Shown here in pieces: positions 52,541-61,466 of a stretch of 64,000 nt of DNA. Below the pieces are notes generated by a model. That model saw only the letters and a list, made by a program, of their open reading frames with translations, was not told the DNA's origin and did not search any database. Each line of letters begins with the position of its first letter. Within the stretch, counting starts at the first letter, position 1. Origin of the DNA: Rhodoferax lacus (GTDB taxonomy: Bacteria > Pseudomonadota > Gammaproteobacteria > Burkholderiales > Burkholderiaceae_C); NCBI RefSeq assembly GCF_003415675.1, contig NZ_QFZK01000012.1:62001-126000 (forward strand), in the 5' to 3' direction. The translations under genes were made by a program, and so were the position numbers.

Positions 52541-53299
52541 ATGGCGCAAGCCCTGAAGCGCAACGCTTTTCACAGCTCCCGGCTGGTCCGCCTGCTCACC
52601 GACATGGGTTCGGTGGACGCGGCTGCGCCCGGCTCTGCGTTTGCCGAAAAGCTGAGCCTGTGGGTGGACTACACCGATGCCATTGCCCTGTGCGCGGTGC
52701 ACAGCCCCGGGCCTGCAGGCGCGGGCGCGGCATCGCTTGCCAAGGCTGCAAGCCCCCTTCCCGCCTCTGCCTACCAGACCGTGGCTGATGCCTTTGCCAA
52801 GCTGCGCAGCAAGCTCGAGCGCGGCATCGGCACCAGCCCCCTGCCCGATGACGTGAGCGGCGCCTTCGAGCCCTACCGCCGCTACTACCTGGCGCACCAG
52901 CACGACATGGAAGACAGCGTGGGCCCCCTGCGAGCCCGCGTGCGCGAGGTGCTGCTGCGCGCCACGCCGGAACTCAAGCAACTGGCCACGCTGGACGCGG
53001 CGCTGGACGGCATTCTGTGCGCGCGCGAAAGCCGCCTGCTCTCCACCCTGCCCATGCTGCTGCAAAGGCGCTTTGCGCATTTGCACAAGGCACACCAACA
53101 ACAACTTCCACTGGCCGAGACCACAGCGGGCGACACCGCTGAGCCCGACGCCAGCGAGCGCTGGCTGCAAGCCGGTGGCTGGCTGGCGCGCTTTCGCCAG
53201 GAAATGCAAACCGTGCTGCTGGCCGAACTCGATGTTCGCCTGCAGCCCACGCTGGGGCTTCTGGAAGCCCTGCACCACAAGACCAACAACACACCATGA
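52541..53299 (+). CDS. DUF3348 family protein, first gene of a motor-like cassette
   Basis: 252 residues from the ATG at 52541. Soluble, largely helical, with no signal or membrane segment: FHSSRLVRLLTDMGSVDAAA, FAEKLSLWVDYTDAIALCAV, FEPYRRYYLAHQHDMEDSV, ARVREVLLRATPELKQLATL. Its function is unknown. It overlaps the MotA-like gene by four bases (ATGA), so it is part of the same unit and may be a cytoplasmic component. Confidence 0.85.
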   Translation: MAQALKRNAFHSSRLVRLLTDMGSVDAAAPGSAFAEKLSLWVDYTDAIALCAVHSPGPAGAGAASLAKAASPLPASAYQTVADAFAKLRSKLERGIGTSPLPDDVSGAFEPYRRYYLAHQHDMEDSVGPLRARVREVLLRATPELKQLATLDAALDGILCARESRLLSTLPMLLQRRFAHLHKAHQQQLPLAETTAGDTAEPDASERWLQAGGWLARFRQEMQTVLLAELDVRLQPTLGLLEALHHKTNNTP

Positions 53300-55377
53300 A
53301 CAAACACCTTTTTACCGGACTCTTTTTGCTGGGCGCAGCCGCGCTCTTGTGGGTAGGCGCAGGCTTTGTGGCCGGTCACACTCTGGCCCTGGTGGTCACC
53401 CTGGTGATTGCCGCGGTGTACTGTTTTGGCGCGCGCGAGCTCTACCGCTTCCGCCAGGCCACCCAGAGCCTGAGCCAGGCGCTGGCCCACATCCCCGATG
53501 GGCTGGCCGAGCTGGGTGGCTGGCTGGGTGCGGTGCATGCCTCGCTGCAGACGCCGGTGCGCCTGCGCATCGAGGGCGAGCGCATCAGCCTGCCCGGCCC
53601 GGCGCTCACGCCCTATCTGGTGGGCCTGTTGGTGATGCTGGGCATGCTGGGCACGTTTCTGGGCATGATGGTCACGCTCAACGGCGCGGTGTTTGCGCTG
53701 GAAGGCACGGCCGATCTGGCCGCCATACGCGCCGCCTTTGCCACGCCCATCAAGGGCCTGGGCCTGGCCTTTGGCACTTCGGTGGCGGGCGTGGCCTCGT
53801 CGGCGGTGCTGGGCCTGCTGTCGGCGCTGAGCCGGCGCGAGCGCCTGCAGGCCGCCCAGTTGCTGGACCAGAAAATTGCCACACAGCTACGCGGCTTTTC
53901 TCTTACCCACCAGCGCCAGGAAGCCTACCAGGCGCTGCAATTGCAATCGCAGTCGCTGCCCCTGGTGGTGGACAAGCTGCAGGCCCTGATGGAGCAGATG
54001 GGCAGCATGCAGCAGCAGCTCAACGAGCGCCTGCTGGGCAACCAGGAGCGTTTTCACAGCGAGACTCAGGCTGCCTACACCGGGCTGGCCAGCGCAGTGG
54101 ACCAGTCGCTGCGCCAGAGCATGGCGCAGAGCGCGCAGGCCGTGGGCGAGAGCATCAAGCCGGTGGTGGAAGCCGCGATGGCCGGCATGGCGCTGGAGAG
54201 CAGAAACCTGCAGACGGGTCTGGTGGACAGCACGCAGCAGCAGCTCGAAGCCCTGTCCGCACGCCTGGCCGCCAATAGCAGCACAGCCGCCGAGACTCTG
54301 CAGCACAACCTGACCCAAGCGCAGGCCGAACAGGCCCAAGCGGACCAACAACGCCTGGCCGCATGGACCACTTCGCTGCAGGGCATGGCAGACAATCTGC
54401 AACAGAGCTGGCAGCACAGCGGCGAGCAGACCCTGGCGCGCCAGCAGCAGATCTGCGCCACCCTGGAACAGACCGCAGCGCAGGTGGGCACCACCCTGCA
54501 GCAGACCGTGCAGCAGCTCGGCGAACACAGCCAGACCCACGCCACCCAGACGTTGGCGGCCATCAGCGGCCTGCTGGGCAGCTCCGAGGAACTGGTGCGC
54601 ACCCGCATCCAATCGGAAGCAGAGTGGTCCCAGGCGCAAGGCGAGCGCATGGACCAGATGGCCACCTTGCTGCAGCGCGAACTGGGCGCCCTGCGCGAGC
54701 AGGAAGCCCAACGCGGCCTGGCCGCCGTGGAGCGCCTGGGCGAACTGCAGACCGCACTGACCGGCCACCTGAGCACCCTGGGCATGGCCCTGGAGGCGCC
54801 GATTGCGCGGCTGATAGAAACCGCGTCCGAGGCCCCGCGCGCCGCTGCCGAAGTGATTGGCAAGCTGCGCCAGGAGGTCAACCACAGCGTGGCCCGCGAC
54901 AACGAACTGCTGGAAGAACGCGGCCGCATTCTGGAGACCCTCAACACCCTGATGGCGTCCATGAACCATGCCGCACACGAGCAGCGCGCGGTGATCGATA
55001 CGCTGGTGGCCTCCTCTGCGGCGGCCCTGTCGCAAGCGGGCAGCGCCTTTGGCCAGCAGGTGGAAACGGAAGCCGCCAAGCTCTCGGACATTGCGGCCCA
55101 GGTGACCAGCGGCGCGGTGGAAGTCTCCAGCCTGGGCGAGGCCTTTGGCCTGGCGGTGGGCTCGTTTGGCGAGGCCAATGCCAAGCTGATAGCCGGGCTG
55201 CAGCGCATTGAAGGTGCGCTGGACAAATCAATGGCGCGCAGCGACGAGCAGCTGGCCTACTACGTGGCCCAGGCGCGCGAGGTGATTGACCTGAGCATCA
55301 TGTCGCAGAAGGACATCGTCCAAGAATTGCGCCAGCTGGCCAGCCAGCAGGCCGCCCTGAACGAAGAGGCCGCGTGA
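53296..55377 (+). CDS. DUF802 protein, MotA/ZorA-like membrane channel with long coiled-coil tail
   Basis: 693 residues. Four membrane helices at about 4-24, 29-46, 106-128 and 154-177. The last two carry MotA/TolQ-like patterns: LLVMLGMLGTFLGMMVTL with Thr120 and GLGLAFGTSVAGVASSAVLG with Thr161. From about 190 to the end the protein is helical coiled coil, rich in Gln, Ala and Glu (LQQSWQHSGEQTLARQQQI). ZorA of Zorya defence has this build, a four-helix MotA-like part plus a long cytoplasmic tail. The partner gene downstream encodes a MotB-like protein. The function is unknown and the motor role is inferred. Confidence 0.85.
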   Translation: MNKHLFTGLFLLGAAALLWVGAGFVAGHTLALVVTLVIAAVYCFGARELYRFRQATQSLSQALAHIPDGLAELGGWLGAVHASLQTPVRLRIEGERISLPGPALTPYLVGLLVMLGMLGTFLGMMVTLNGAVFALEGTADLAAIRAAFATPIKGLGLAFGTSVAGVASSAVLGLLSALSRRERLQAAQLLDQKIATQLRGFSLTHQRQEAYQALQLQSQSLPLVVDKLQALMEQMGSMQQQLNERLLGNQERFHSETQAAYTGLASAVDQSLRQSMAQSAQAVGESIKPVVEAAMAGMALESRNLQTGLVDSTQQQLEALSARLAANSSTAAETLQHNLTQAQAEQAQADQQRLAAWTTSLQGMADNLQQSWQHSGEQTLARQQQICATLEQTAAQVGTTLQQTVQQLGEHSQTHATQTLAAISGLLGSSEELVRTRIQSEAEWSQAQGERMDQMATLLQRELGALREQEAQRGLAAVERLGELQTALTGHLSTLGMALEAPIARLIETASEAPRAAAEVIGKLRQEVNHSVARDNELLEERGRILETLNTLMASMNHAAHEQRAVIDTLVASSAAALSQAGSAFGQQVETEAAKLSDIAAQVTSGAVEVSSLGEAFGLAVGSFGEANAKLIAGLQRIEGALDKSMARSDEQLAYYVAQAREVIDLSIMSQKDIVQELRQLASQQAALNEEAA

Positions 55378-56036
55378 TGGACGAGCACGATGCAGGCCTG
55401 GAGCAGACCGCGCCGGTGTGGGCGGTGTTTGGCGACCTGATGTCGGGCCTGCTGGGCGCCTTTGTGCTGCTGCTGGTGGGCGTGATGGTGGTGCAGCTGC
55501 AACTCACCAGCAGCCTGGAAGACGAGGTGAAAAAACGCCAGATAGAGGAGCAGCGCCGCATCAGCCTGGAGCAGGCCCTGGCCATACCGCTGGCCAGTGG
55601 GCGCATCACGCTCAACAACGGGCGCATTGGCATCAGCGGGCGGCTGCTGTTTTCGCTCAACTCCGACCAGCTCGCACCCGAGGGCCGCAAGCTGCTCAAC
55701 AGCCTGGTGCCGCCACTCAAGACCTACCTGGGCGCGCGTGAGCAGATGCTGATGGTCAGCGGCTTTACCGACGACCATTCCATCCGCAGCCGCAACAGCC
55801 AGTTCGCCGACAACTGGGAGCTCTCGGCCCAGCGCGCACTCACCGTCACACGCGCGCTGATCGAGGAAGGCATGCCCTCATCGCTGGTGTTTGCCGCAGC
55901 CTTTGGTTCCGAGCAGCCGGTCACACCGAATGTGAACGAGGCCGCGCGCGCGCAGAACCGGCGTGTAGAGATGGCGCCTGTGCCCCGGGCAAGCAATGCC
56001 AGCAAGACCAGCAATGCCAAGCCTGACGCTCCCTGA
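55377..56036 (+). CDS. OmpA/MotB-like protein, likely stator-plug partner of the DUF802 protein
   Basis: 219 residues from the ATG at 55377 (a GTG at 55374 is possible), overlapping the DUF802 stop. One membrane helix near residues 15-39 holds Asp20 (PVWAVFGDLMSGLLGAFVLLL), where MotB and ZorB have their ion-binding Asp. After a linker helix the OmpA-like domain shows SGFTDDHSIRSRN, ELSAQRALTVTRALIEEG and EAARAQNRRVEM, with the peptidoglycan-binding Asp and Arg. This layout suits anchoring to the cell wall beside an ion-conducting channel. Confidence 0.88.
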   Translation: MDEHDAGLEQTAPVWAVFGDLMSGLLGAFVLLLVGVMVVQLQLTSSLEDEVKKRQIEEQRRISLEQALAIPLASGRITLNNGRIGISGRLLFSLNSDQLAPEGRKLLNSLVPPLKTYLGAREQMLMVSGFTDDHSIRSRNSQFADNWELSAQRALTVTRALIEEGMPSSLVFAAAFGSEQPVTPNVNEAARAQNRRVEMAPVPRASNASKTSNAKPDAP

Positions 56037-56655
56037 TACCCAGCAGCAACTGGCTGCATTGCGCCAGGCCGGCGCCCAGCAGTTGGAGCCGGTGCGCCTG
56101 CATTTTGTGGAAGCACTGGCCCGCCGCGCCGAGGGCCATCAGGGCACGGTGCGGCGCCTGCTGGATGCCCGGCTGGCACAGGCCCTGGCCGAGCTGCAGG
56201 CGCGGCTTGTGCCTTCGCGTGAAGACGAAGCAGTGGTTGCGGCGGAAGCAGGTTCCGGCAGCCTCCTGGCCGAGCTGGTGCAGCGGCTGACCCACACGCC
56301 GTTGCCAATCAGCGAAGCACCGTTGGAAGCACGCCCCCACGAGGCCGAGGCGGGCAGCGAGCTCAAGTCCGTGCGCTACTTCCGCAACACCTGGTCCAAG
56401 CTCAGTGCCGACCAGCAGGTGGCCCGCGCGCTGGACCTGGCGCCCAAGAATGCCGGGCCCATCAACTCGCACATGCTGGTGCTGCGCTCGCTGGCCCTGA
56501 TGCGCGACATATCGCCCGACTACCTGAACCGCTTCATGGCCTATGCCGATACCTTGCTGTGTCTGGAGCGCGGCCCAGCTGAAAGGCCTGCCAGTGGCAA
56601 GCCTGCCAGCGCGCGATCGGGCAACGCAGGGCCGGGCAAGCGCAAGGCCCGCTAG
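55996..56655 (+). CDS. DUF2894 family protein, last gene of the cassette
   Basis: 219 residues from the ATG at 55996, or 213 from the ATG at 56014; it overlaps the MotB-like gene by 41 bases. Soluble helical protein: QQQLAALRQAGAQQLEPVRLH, RRLLDARLAQALAELQARL, and a conserved-looking core ELKSVRYFRNTWSKLSADQQV then NSHMLVLRSLALMRDISPDYL. The end is basic (GKRKAR). Function unknown. It is consistently the fourth gene with DUF802 partners as I recall the family. It converges with the DUF2892 gene, sharing four bases at the ends. Confidence 0.83.
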   Translation: MPARPAMPSLTLPDTQQQLAALRQAGAQQLEPVRLHFVEALARRAEGHQGTVRRLLDARLAQALAELQARLVPSREDEAVVAAEAGSGSLLAELVQRLTHTPLPISEAPLEARPHEAEAGSELKSVRYFRNTWSKLSADQQVARALDLAPKNAGPINSHMLVLRSLALMRDISPDYLNRFMAYADTLLCLERGPAERPASGKPASARSGNAGPGKRKAR

Positions 56656-56864
56656 GCTTTTTTCTCGGGCACGCCCAGCTTCTTCAACATCCAGCCCATG
56701 GGGCAGACATTGGTGATGCCGAACTGGAACAGGTTGGCGCCCACAAAGGCCGTGAAGAACAGCCAGTAGTGCGACATGAACAGGGGGCTGGCGTCCACGC
56801 CAAAGGCCAGCGACAGCAAAATAAAACTTCCGGCAAAGAGGTGGATATAGCGGTCTACGGTCAT
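56652..56864 (-). CDS. DUF2892 (YgaP-type) small membrane protein
   Basis: 70 residues with two helices: RYIHLFAGSFILLSLAFG and LFFTAFVGANLFQFGITNVCPMGWMLKKLG. The CPMGW motif is typical of the DUF2892 inner-membrane family, sometimes fused to rhodanese domains. It overlaps the efflux pump stop by four bases and is the third gene of that operon. Role unknown; it may support metal or sulfur-linked efflux. Confidence 0.85.
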   Translation of the reverse strand: MTVDRYIHLFAGSFILLSLAFGVDASPLFMSHYWLFFTAFVGANLFQFGITNVCPMGWMLKKLGVPEKKA

Positions 56865-59800
56865 GAAGTTCTCCGGTTGACGATGCGCCCTTGGTACAGC
56901 GCGAAATACAGCACCGGTATCACCACCAGCGTGAGCAGGGTGGACACCAGAATGCCAAAGATGAGCGAGATGGCCAGGCCGTTGAAGATCGGGTCATCCA
57001 GGATGAAGAAGGCGCCAATCATGGCGGCCAGGCCGGTGAGCACAATGGGCTGCGCGCGCACCACGGCTGACTGCAGCACGGCCGTCTTGAACGCCATACC
57101 CTGTGCCACCTGCAGCTCGATGAAGTCCACCAGCAAAATGGAGTTGCGCACGATGATGCCGGCCAGCGCAATCATGCCGATCATGCTGGTGGCGGTGAAC
57201 TGCGAACCCAGCAATGCGTGCCCCGGCATCACGCCAATGAGGGTGAGCGGAATGGGCGCCATGATGACCAGCGGCGTGAGATAGCTCTTGAACTGCGCCA
57301 CCACCAGCAGGTAGATCAGGATCAGGCCCACGCCATAGGCGGCACCCATGTCGCGGAAGGTGTCATAGGTGATTTGCGACTCGCCGTCCCACTTCAGCGC
57401 GTACTGGCGGTAGGTGTCGGTGGGCTGGTGGATCCAGTACTCACCCGGCGCCGCCTTCAGCTGTTTGTCGATGGTGGAACGGATGGCAAACAGGCCGTAC
57501 AGGGGCGAGTCGAGCTTGCCCGCCATGTCACCGAACACATAGCTCACGCCCAGCATGTCCTTGGTGTAGAGCGGCTTGTCGATCACACCCATCTCCACTT
57601 GCACCAGCTCTGACAAGGGCACCAGTTGGCCGTTGGAACTTCGCAGGGGCAGCGCCAGAATCGCATCCAGCCCCACCTGGCTTTGCAGCGGCAACTGAAT
57701 GCGCACCGGCACCGGGTATTTGGACTGGCCATCGTGCAGATAGGCCGCATCCGCCCCCGAGAGTGCCGAGGCCACGGTTTGCGCGATGGCGGCCACCGGT
57801 ATGCCCAGGCTGTCCGCACGCTGGCGGCGCACGCGCAGGAAGGCACGCGGCGCGTCTTCGCGCAGGCTGGTGTCTATGGCCACGATGTCGGATGTGGCGG
57901 CAAAGGACTTCTGCACCTGTTGCGCCAGCTGCTGGCGACCGGCCTCGTCGGGCCCATAGATTTCGGCCACCAGCGGCGACATCACCGGCGGGCCGGGGGG
58001 CACTTCCACCAGCTTGATGCGCGCGTGTTGGGCCTGGCCGATGTGCTCCAGCGCCGGGCGCAGGCGCTGCGCGATGGCATGGCTTTTTTCGCTGCGGTGG
58101 TGCTTGTCCACCAGGTTCACCTGCAGGTCGCCCTGCTCGGCGTCGGCGCGCAGGTAGTACTGGCGCACCAGACCGTTGAAGGTGATGGGCGAGGCCGTAC
58201 CCGCATAGGCCTGCAGGTTGACCACTTCCGGCTGTGCCGACAAAAAGGCACCCAGCGCCTGCAGCGTGGCGGCCGTGTCTTCCAGCGGTGTGCCCGCGGG
58301 CATGTCCACCACCACCTGGAACTCGCTCTTGTTGTCAAAGGGCAGCATCTTGAGCACCACCAGTTGCACCACAGCCAGGCCTACCGAGAGCAGCAGCGCA
58401 CCCACAATGCCGGCCAGCAGCAGCCAGCGTTTGCGCGCGCTGTTCAGCAAGGGAGACAGGATGGCGTTGAAGAGGCGCTGCACTTTGGAGGCCTTGGCCT
58501 CACCCTGTTCTTGTTCTTTGCCGTGCGCTGCGTGGTTGCTGTGCTCGCGCATCAGCTTCAGCGCCAGCCACGGCGTGACGGTGAAGGCAATGGCCAGCGA
58601 GATCGCCATGCCCAGGCTGGAGTTGATGGGGATGGGGCTCATGTACGGCCCCATCAGGCCCGACACAAAGGCCATGGGCAGCAGGGCCGCAATGACAGTC
58701 AGGGTGGCCAGAATCGTGGGGCCACCCACCTCGTCCACGGCAGCCGGGATCAGGTCCTTGAGATGTGCGCCGGGATGGAGTTGCTGGTGGCGGTGGATGT
58801 TCTCGACCACCACAATCGCATCGTCCACCAGAATGCCGATGGAAAAGATCAGCGCAAACAGCGACACGCGGTTGAGCGTGAAGCCCCAGGCCCAGGAGGC
58901 AAACAGCGTGGCCGTGAGCGTCAGGATGACGGCCGCACCCACGATGATGGCTTCGCGCCGACCCAGCGCCAAGCCCACCAGCAGAATCACCGAGCCGGTG
59001 GCAAAGGCCAGCTTCTGGATCAGCTTGTTGGCCTTCTCGGCTGCCGTTTGGCCATAGTCGCGCGTGACGGTGGCCTGCACATTGGCGGGGATGACGGTGT
59101 TGCGCAGCGCGGCTATCCTGGCGCGCACGGCGGTAGACACATCCACGGCGTTTTCTCCGGGCTTCTTGGTGACCTGAAGGGTGACTGCCGGGTAGGACTG
59201 GCCGGTCTGGGCGGCAGCGTCCGCACCGGCTTCTTTCTCAGTGGCGGCACCCGGCGTGAACCACACATAGCTCCTGGGTTGCTGCGCACCTGCGCTCACC
59301 ACGGCCACGTCGCGCAGGAACACCGGCTTGCCATTGCCCACACCCACCACCATGTCGGCCACGTCGTCGGCATTGCGCAGGAACTCACCGGCCTGCACGC
59401 TCAGCAGGTTGGCATTCGCAGCCGGGTTGAGCACCGCGCCCGCGGGCATGCCGTAGTTGGCCGCCGCCACCATTTTTTGCAGACCCAGAATATCGATGCC
59501 GCGCGCGCGCAGGCGTGCCGGGTCCACCTCGATCAACACCGCGCGGCCCGGGCCGCCCAGGGTCTTGACCTCGCGCACGCCGGGCACGGCCTTGACGTCC
59601 GCTTCCAGCGCGTGGGCCACGGTTTCCAGGTCCAGGGCAGAGCTGGTGTCTTTGGCCCACAGGGTGACGGCCACCACGGGCACATCGTCAATGCCCTTGG
59701 GTTTGACGATGGGGGTGAGCGTGCCCAGATCGCGCGGCAGCCAGTCCTGGTTGGCATTGAGCACGTCATACAGGCGCACCAGCGCTTCCGAATGCGCCAC

Positions 59801-60121
59801 ACCCACCTTGAACTGCACCGTCAGAATGGCCATGCCGGGCCGCGCCACCGAATAGGTGTGCTCAATGCCGGCCATCTGGCCCAGCACCTGCTCGGCCGGC
59901 TTGGCCACCATGTTCTGCACATCGGCACTGCTGGCCCCGGGGAAGGGGATCAGCACATTGGCCATGGTCACGTTGATCTGCGGCTCTTCCTCACGCGGCG
60001 TGACCAGCACCGCAAACAGGCCCAACAGCAGGGCCACCAGGGCCAGCAAGGGGGTGAGCGGGTTGCTCTGGAAAGCAGCAGCAATGCGGCCGGAAATACC
60101 GAGGCGTTGGGTGGGTGTCAT
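56861..60121 (-). CDS. RND efflux pump, inner-membrane permease
   Basis: 1086 residues from the ATG at 60121. AcrB-superfamily architecture of twelve helices with two large periplasmic loops. Visible landmarks: LVTPREEEPQINV after the first helix, the TM4 acidic site GILVDDAIVVVENIHRH, and the late GIIVRNSILLVDFIELQ. It would export a drug-like or metal substrate with the adaptor upstream; the outer-membrane channel gene is not here. A longer frame upstream crosses into the adaptor gene and was not used. Confidence 0.95.
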   Translation of the reverse strand: MTPTQRLGISGRIAAAFQSNPLTPLLALVALLLGLFAVLVTPREEEPQINVTMANVLIPFPGASSADVQNMVAKPAEQVLGQMAGIEHTYSVARPGMAILTVQFKVGVAHSEALVRLYDVLNANQDWLPRDLGTLTPIVKPKGIDDVPVVAVTLWAKDTSSALDLETVAHALEADVKAVPGVREVKTLGGPGRAVLIEVDPARLRARGIDILGLQKMVAAANYGMPAGAVLNPAANANLLSVQAGEFLRNADDVADMVVGVGNGKPVFLRDVAVVSAGAQQPRSYVWFTPGAATEKEAGADAAAQTGQSYPAVTLQVTKKPGENAVDVSTAVRARIAALRNTVIPANVQATVTRDYGQTAAEKANKLIQKLAFATGSVILLVGLALGRREAIIVGAAVILTLTATLFASWAWGFTLNRVSLFALIFSIGILVDDAIVVVENIHRHQQLHPGAHLKDLIPAAVDEVGGPTILATLTVIAALLPMAFVSGLMGPYMSPIPINSSLGMAISLAIAFTVTPWLALKLMREHSNHAAHGKEQEQGEAKASKVQRLFNAILSPLLNSARKRWLLLAGIVGALLLSVGLAVVQLVVLKMLPFDNKSEFQVVVDMPAGTPLEDTAATLQALGAFLSAQPEVVNLQAYAGTASPITFNGLVRQYYLRADAEQGDLQVNLVDKHHRSEKSHAIAQRLRPALEHIGQAQHARIKLVEVPPGPPVMSPLVAEIYGPDEAGRQQLAQQVQKSFAATSDIVAIDTSLREDAPRAFLRVRRQRADSLGIPVAAIAQTVASALSGADAAYLHDGQSKYPVPVRIQLPLQSQVGLDAILALPLRSSNGQLVPLSELVQVEMGVIDKPLYTKDMLGVSYVFGDMAGKLDSPLYGLFAIRSTIDKQLKAAPGEYWIHQPTDTYRQYALKWDGESQITYDTFRDMGAAYGVGLILIYLLVVAQFKSYLTPLVIMAPIPLTLIGVMPGHALLGSQFTATSMIGMIALAGIIVRNSILLVDFIELQVAQGMAFKTAVLQSAVVRAQPIVLTGLAAMIGAFFILDDPIFNGLAISLIFGILVSTLLTLVVIPVLYFALYQGRIVNRRTS

Positions 60122-60128
60122 GAACGGC

Positions 60129-61217
60129 TCACTGGGCTGCAGGAGCCGCATCGGGCTGGGCGGCGGCCACGGTATCGGTGGCCACGCGTTCACCGGCCTG
60201 CAGGCCAGCAAGCACTTCCACGCCCTGGCTGCCCCGGTCCGCACCCAGGCGCACCGCACGCAAGGCAAAGCGCTGCTTGTCCTGCACGTACACGGCCGTG
60301 AGCTCGCCGCGGCGGGCAATGGCCGAGGCGGGAACCAGCAGGCGGGTTGCTGCGGCATTGGCAGTGGCTGCATCCGCGCTCACAAAGCCCACGCGCACCT
60401 GCTGGCCGGGCACCAGCGCAGCGGCGGCCTGGGCTGGCAGGTCCAGGCGCCACTCGGTGGTTTGCGACACCGGGTCACTGGCGGGCACCTCCAGGCGGTT
60501 CAGCGGCGTTATGGCCTGGGCGGCACCGGCACTGTTGTCCACCCACACGGTGGTCTGCTTGGCCTGGCGCACGGCCAGGCTGCGCGACGCTGGCACCTGC
60601 ACCACGGCGCGCAGGGGCTGGGGCGCGTACACCACCAACAGCGGCGTGCCGGGCACGGCCAGGTCACCGGCCTGGGCAAAGGTCTGCAGCACCCAACCGT
60701 CTATGGGCGCGCTCACACGGGTGAAGCCCTGCGCAATGCCGGACTGGCGCGCACTGGCCGTGGCCTGCTCGCGCTGCGCCTGGGCGGCCTGGTATTGGGT
60801 GTTGGCGGTGTCGAACGCAGCTTTGCTGACAAAGCCCTGGGCTTGCAGATTGCGGGTGCGCTCCATCTGGGCCTGCGCATTGCGCAGCTCGGCATCGGCC
60901 TGGTTGATCTGGGCTTGCGAGCGCTGCACGCCCACCTGGGCCTCGCGGTCATCGATGGTGGCCAGCAGCTGGCCTGCGCGGACCTTGTCCCCGGCCTTGG
61001 CGTTGAAGCTGGCGATGCGCCCGCTGGCCTGCGCCGCCACCGTGCTTTGCCGGGCAGCCTGCACCACGCCATCGAGCACATAGCTGCCTGCCGTGGCACT
61101 GCTTTGCACGGCCACGGTGGGCACGCCGCCGGCCTGTGCCAGCGCAGGCCAGGCCGTGGCCACGGCAGCCAGCAGGCCGAGTGCAACCGCCGCAATGGAA
61201 ATGTTCGTCTGTTTCAT
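60129..61217 (-). CDS. RND efflux periplasmic adaptor
   Basis: 362 residues with a signal peptide ending about residue 28 (PALAQA). Membrane-fusion-protein domains in order: a barrel-sandwich half (VAAQASGRIASFNAKAGDKVRAGQLLATI), an alpha-helical hairpin (about 95-160), the second half (SAPIDGWVLQTFAQAGDLAVPG) and beta-barrel strands. It connects the permease to an outer-membrane channel. Seven bases separate it from the permease gene. Two copies of a 17-base repeat lie upstream. Confidence 0.95.
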   Translation of the reverse strand: MKQTNISIAAVALGLLAAVATAWPALAQAGGVPTVAVQSSATAGSYVLDGVVQAARQSTVAAQASGRIASFNAKAGDKVRAGQLLATIDDREAQVGVQRSQAQINQADAELRNAQAQMERTRNLQAQGFVSKAAFDTANTQYQAAQAQREQATASARQSGIAQGFTRVSAPIDGWVLQTFAQAGDLAVPGTPLLVVYAPQPLRAVVQVPASRSLAVRQAKQTTVWVDNSAGAAQAITPLNRLEVPASDPVSQTTEWRLDLPAQAAAALVPGQQVRVGFVSADAATANAAATRLLVPASAIARRGELTAVYVQDKQRFALRAVRLGADRGSQGVEVLAGLQAGERVATDTVAAAQPDAAPAAQ

Positions 61218-61268
61218 GGGTACCCGCCTGAAGTTCGTTGCCTGGCTTGTCTTTGCGCAGTGTAACTT

Positions 61269-61363
61269 ATACTGGTATGGGTATGCAAGACGTTCAGGAA
61301 ATCCACTTTTTCCTTCTTGATGGCGTGCGCTTATTCACACACATAGATACAGGTATGGGTATG
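61269..61363. promoter_or_regulatory. Two near-identical 17-base repeats upstream of the efflux operon
   Basis: ATACTGGTATGGGTATG (61269-61285) and ATACAGGTATGGGTATG (61347-61363) differ at one base and start 78 bases apart. Each contains the palindromic core ATAC-N2-GTAT. They lie in the divergent region between the adaptor gene and eutB; the first is about 52 bases upstream of the adaptor start. The form suits a TetR-like repressor site, but no regulator gene is adjacent. Confidence 0.6.
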
Positions 61364-61466
61364 TGAAAACCAAGCGGCAACCGCCTGCGATACTGGGTGT
61401 GGCCTGGGTCTTGCTTGCCTTGGCATGCCGCCGCAAGGCCCACCCACAGACACACTGAAACATACG

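Noticed and set aside
52210..52563. A complete HigB toxin gene
   Set aside because: The upstream half of this frame does not resemble HigB; the similar segment lies in another frame.
52541..56655. Calling the cassette a Zorya defence system
   Set aside because: The MotA/MotB-like pair fits, but the ZorC, ZorD or ZorE-type components are absent and the flanking families differ.
57626..60301. Long plus-strand frame opposite the RND permease
   Set aside because: Antisense shadow; biased composition and no family motif.
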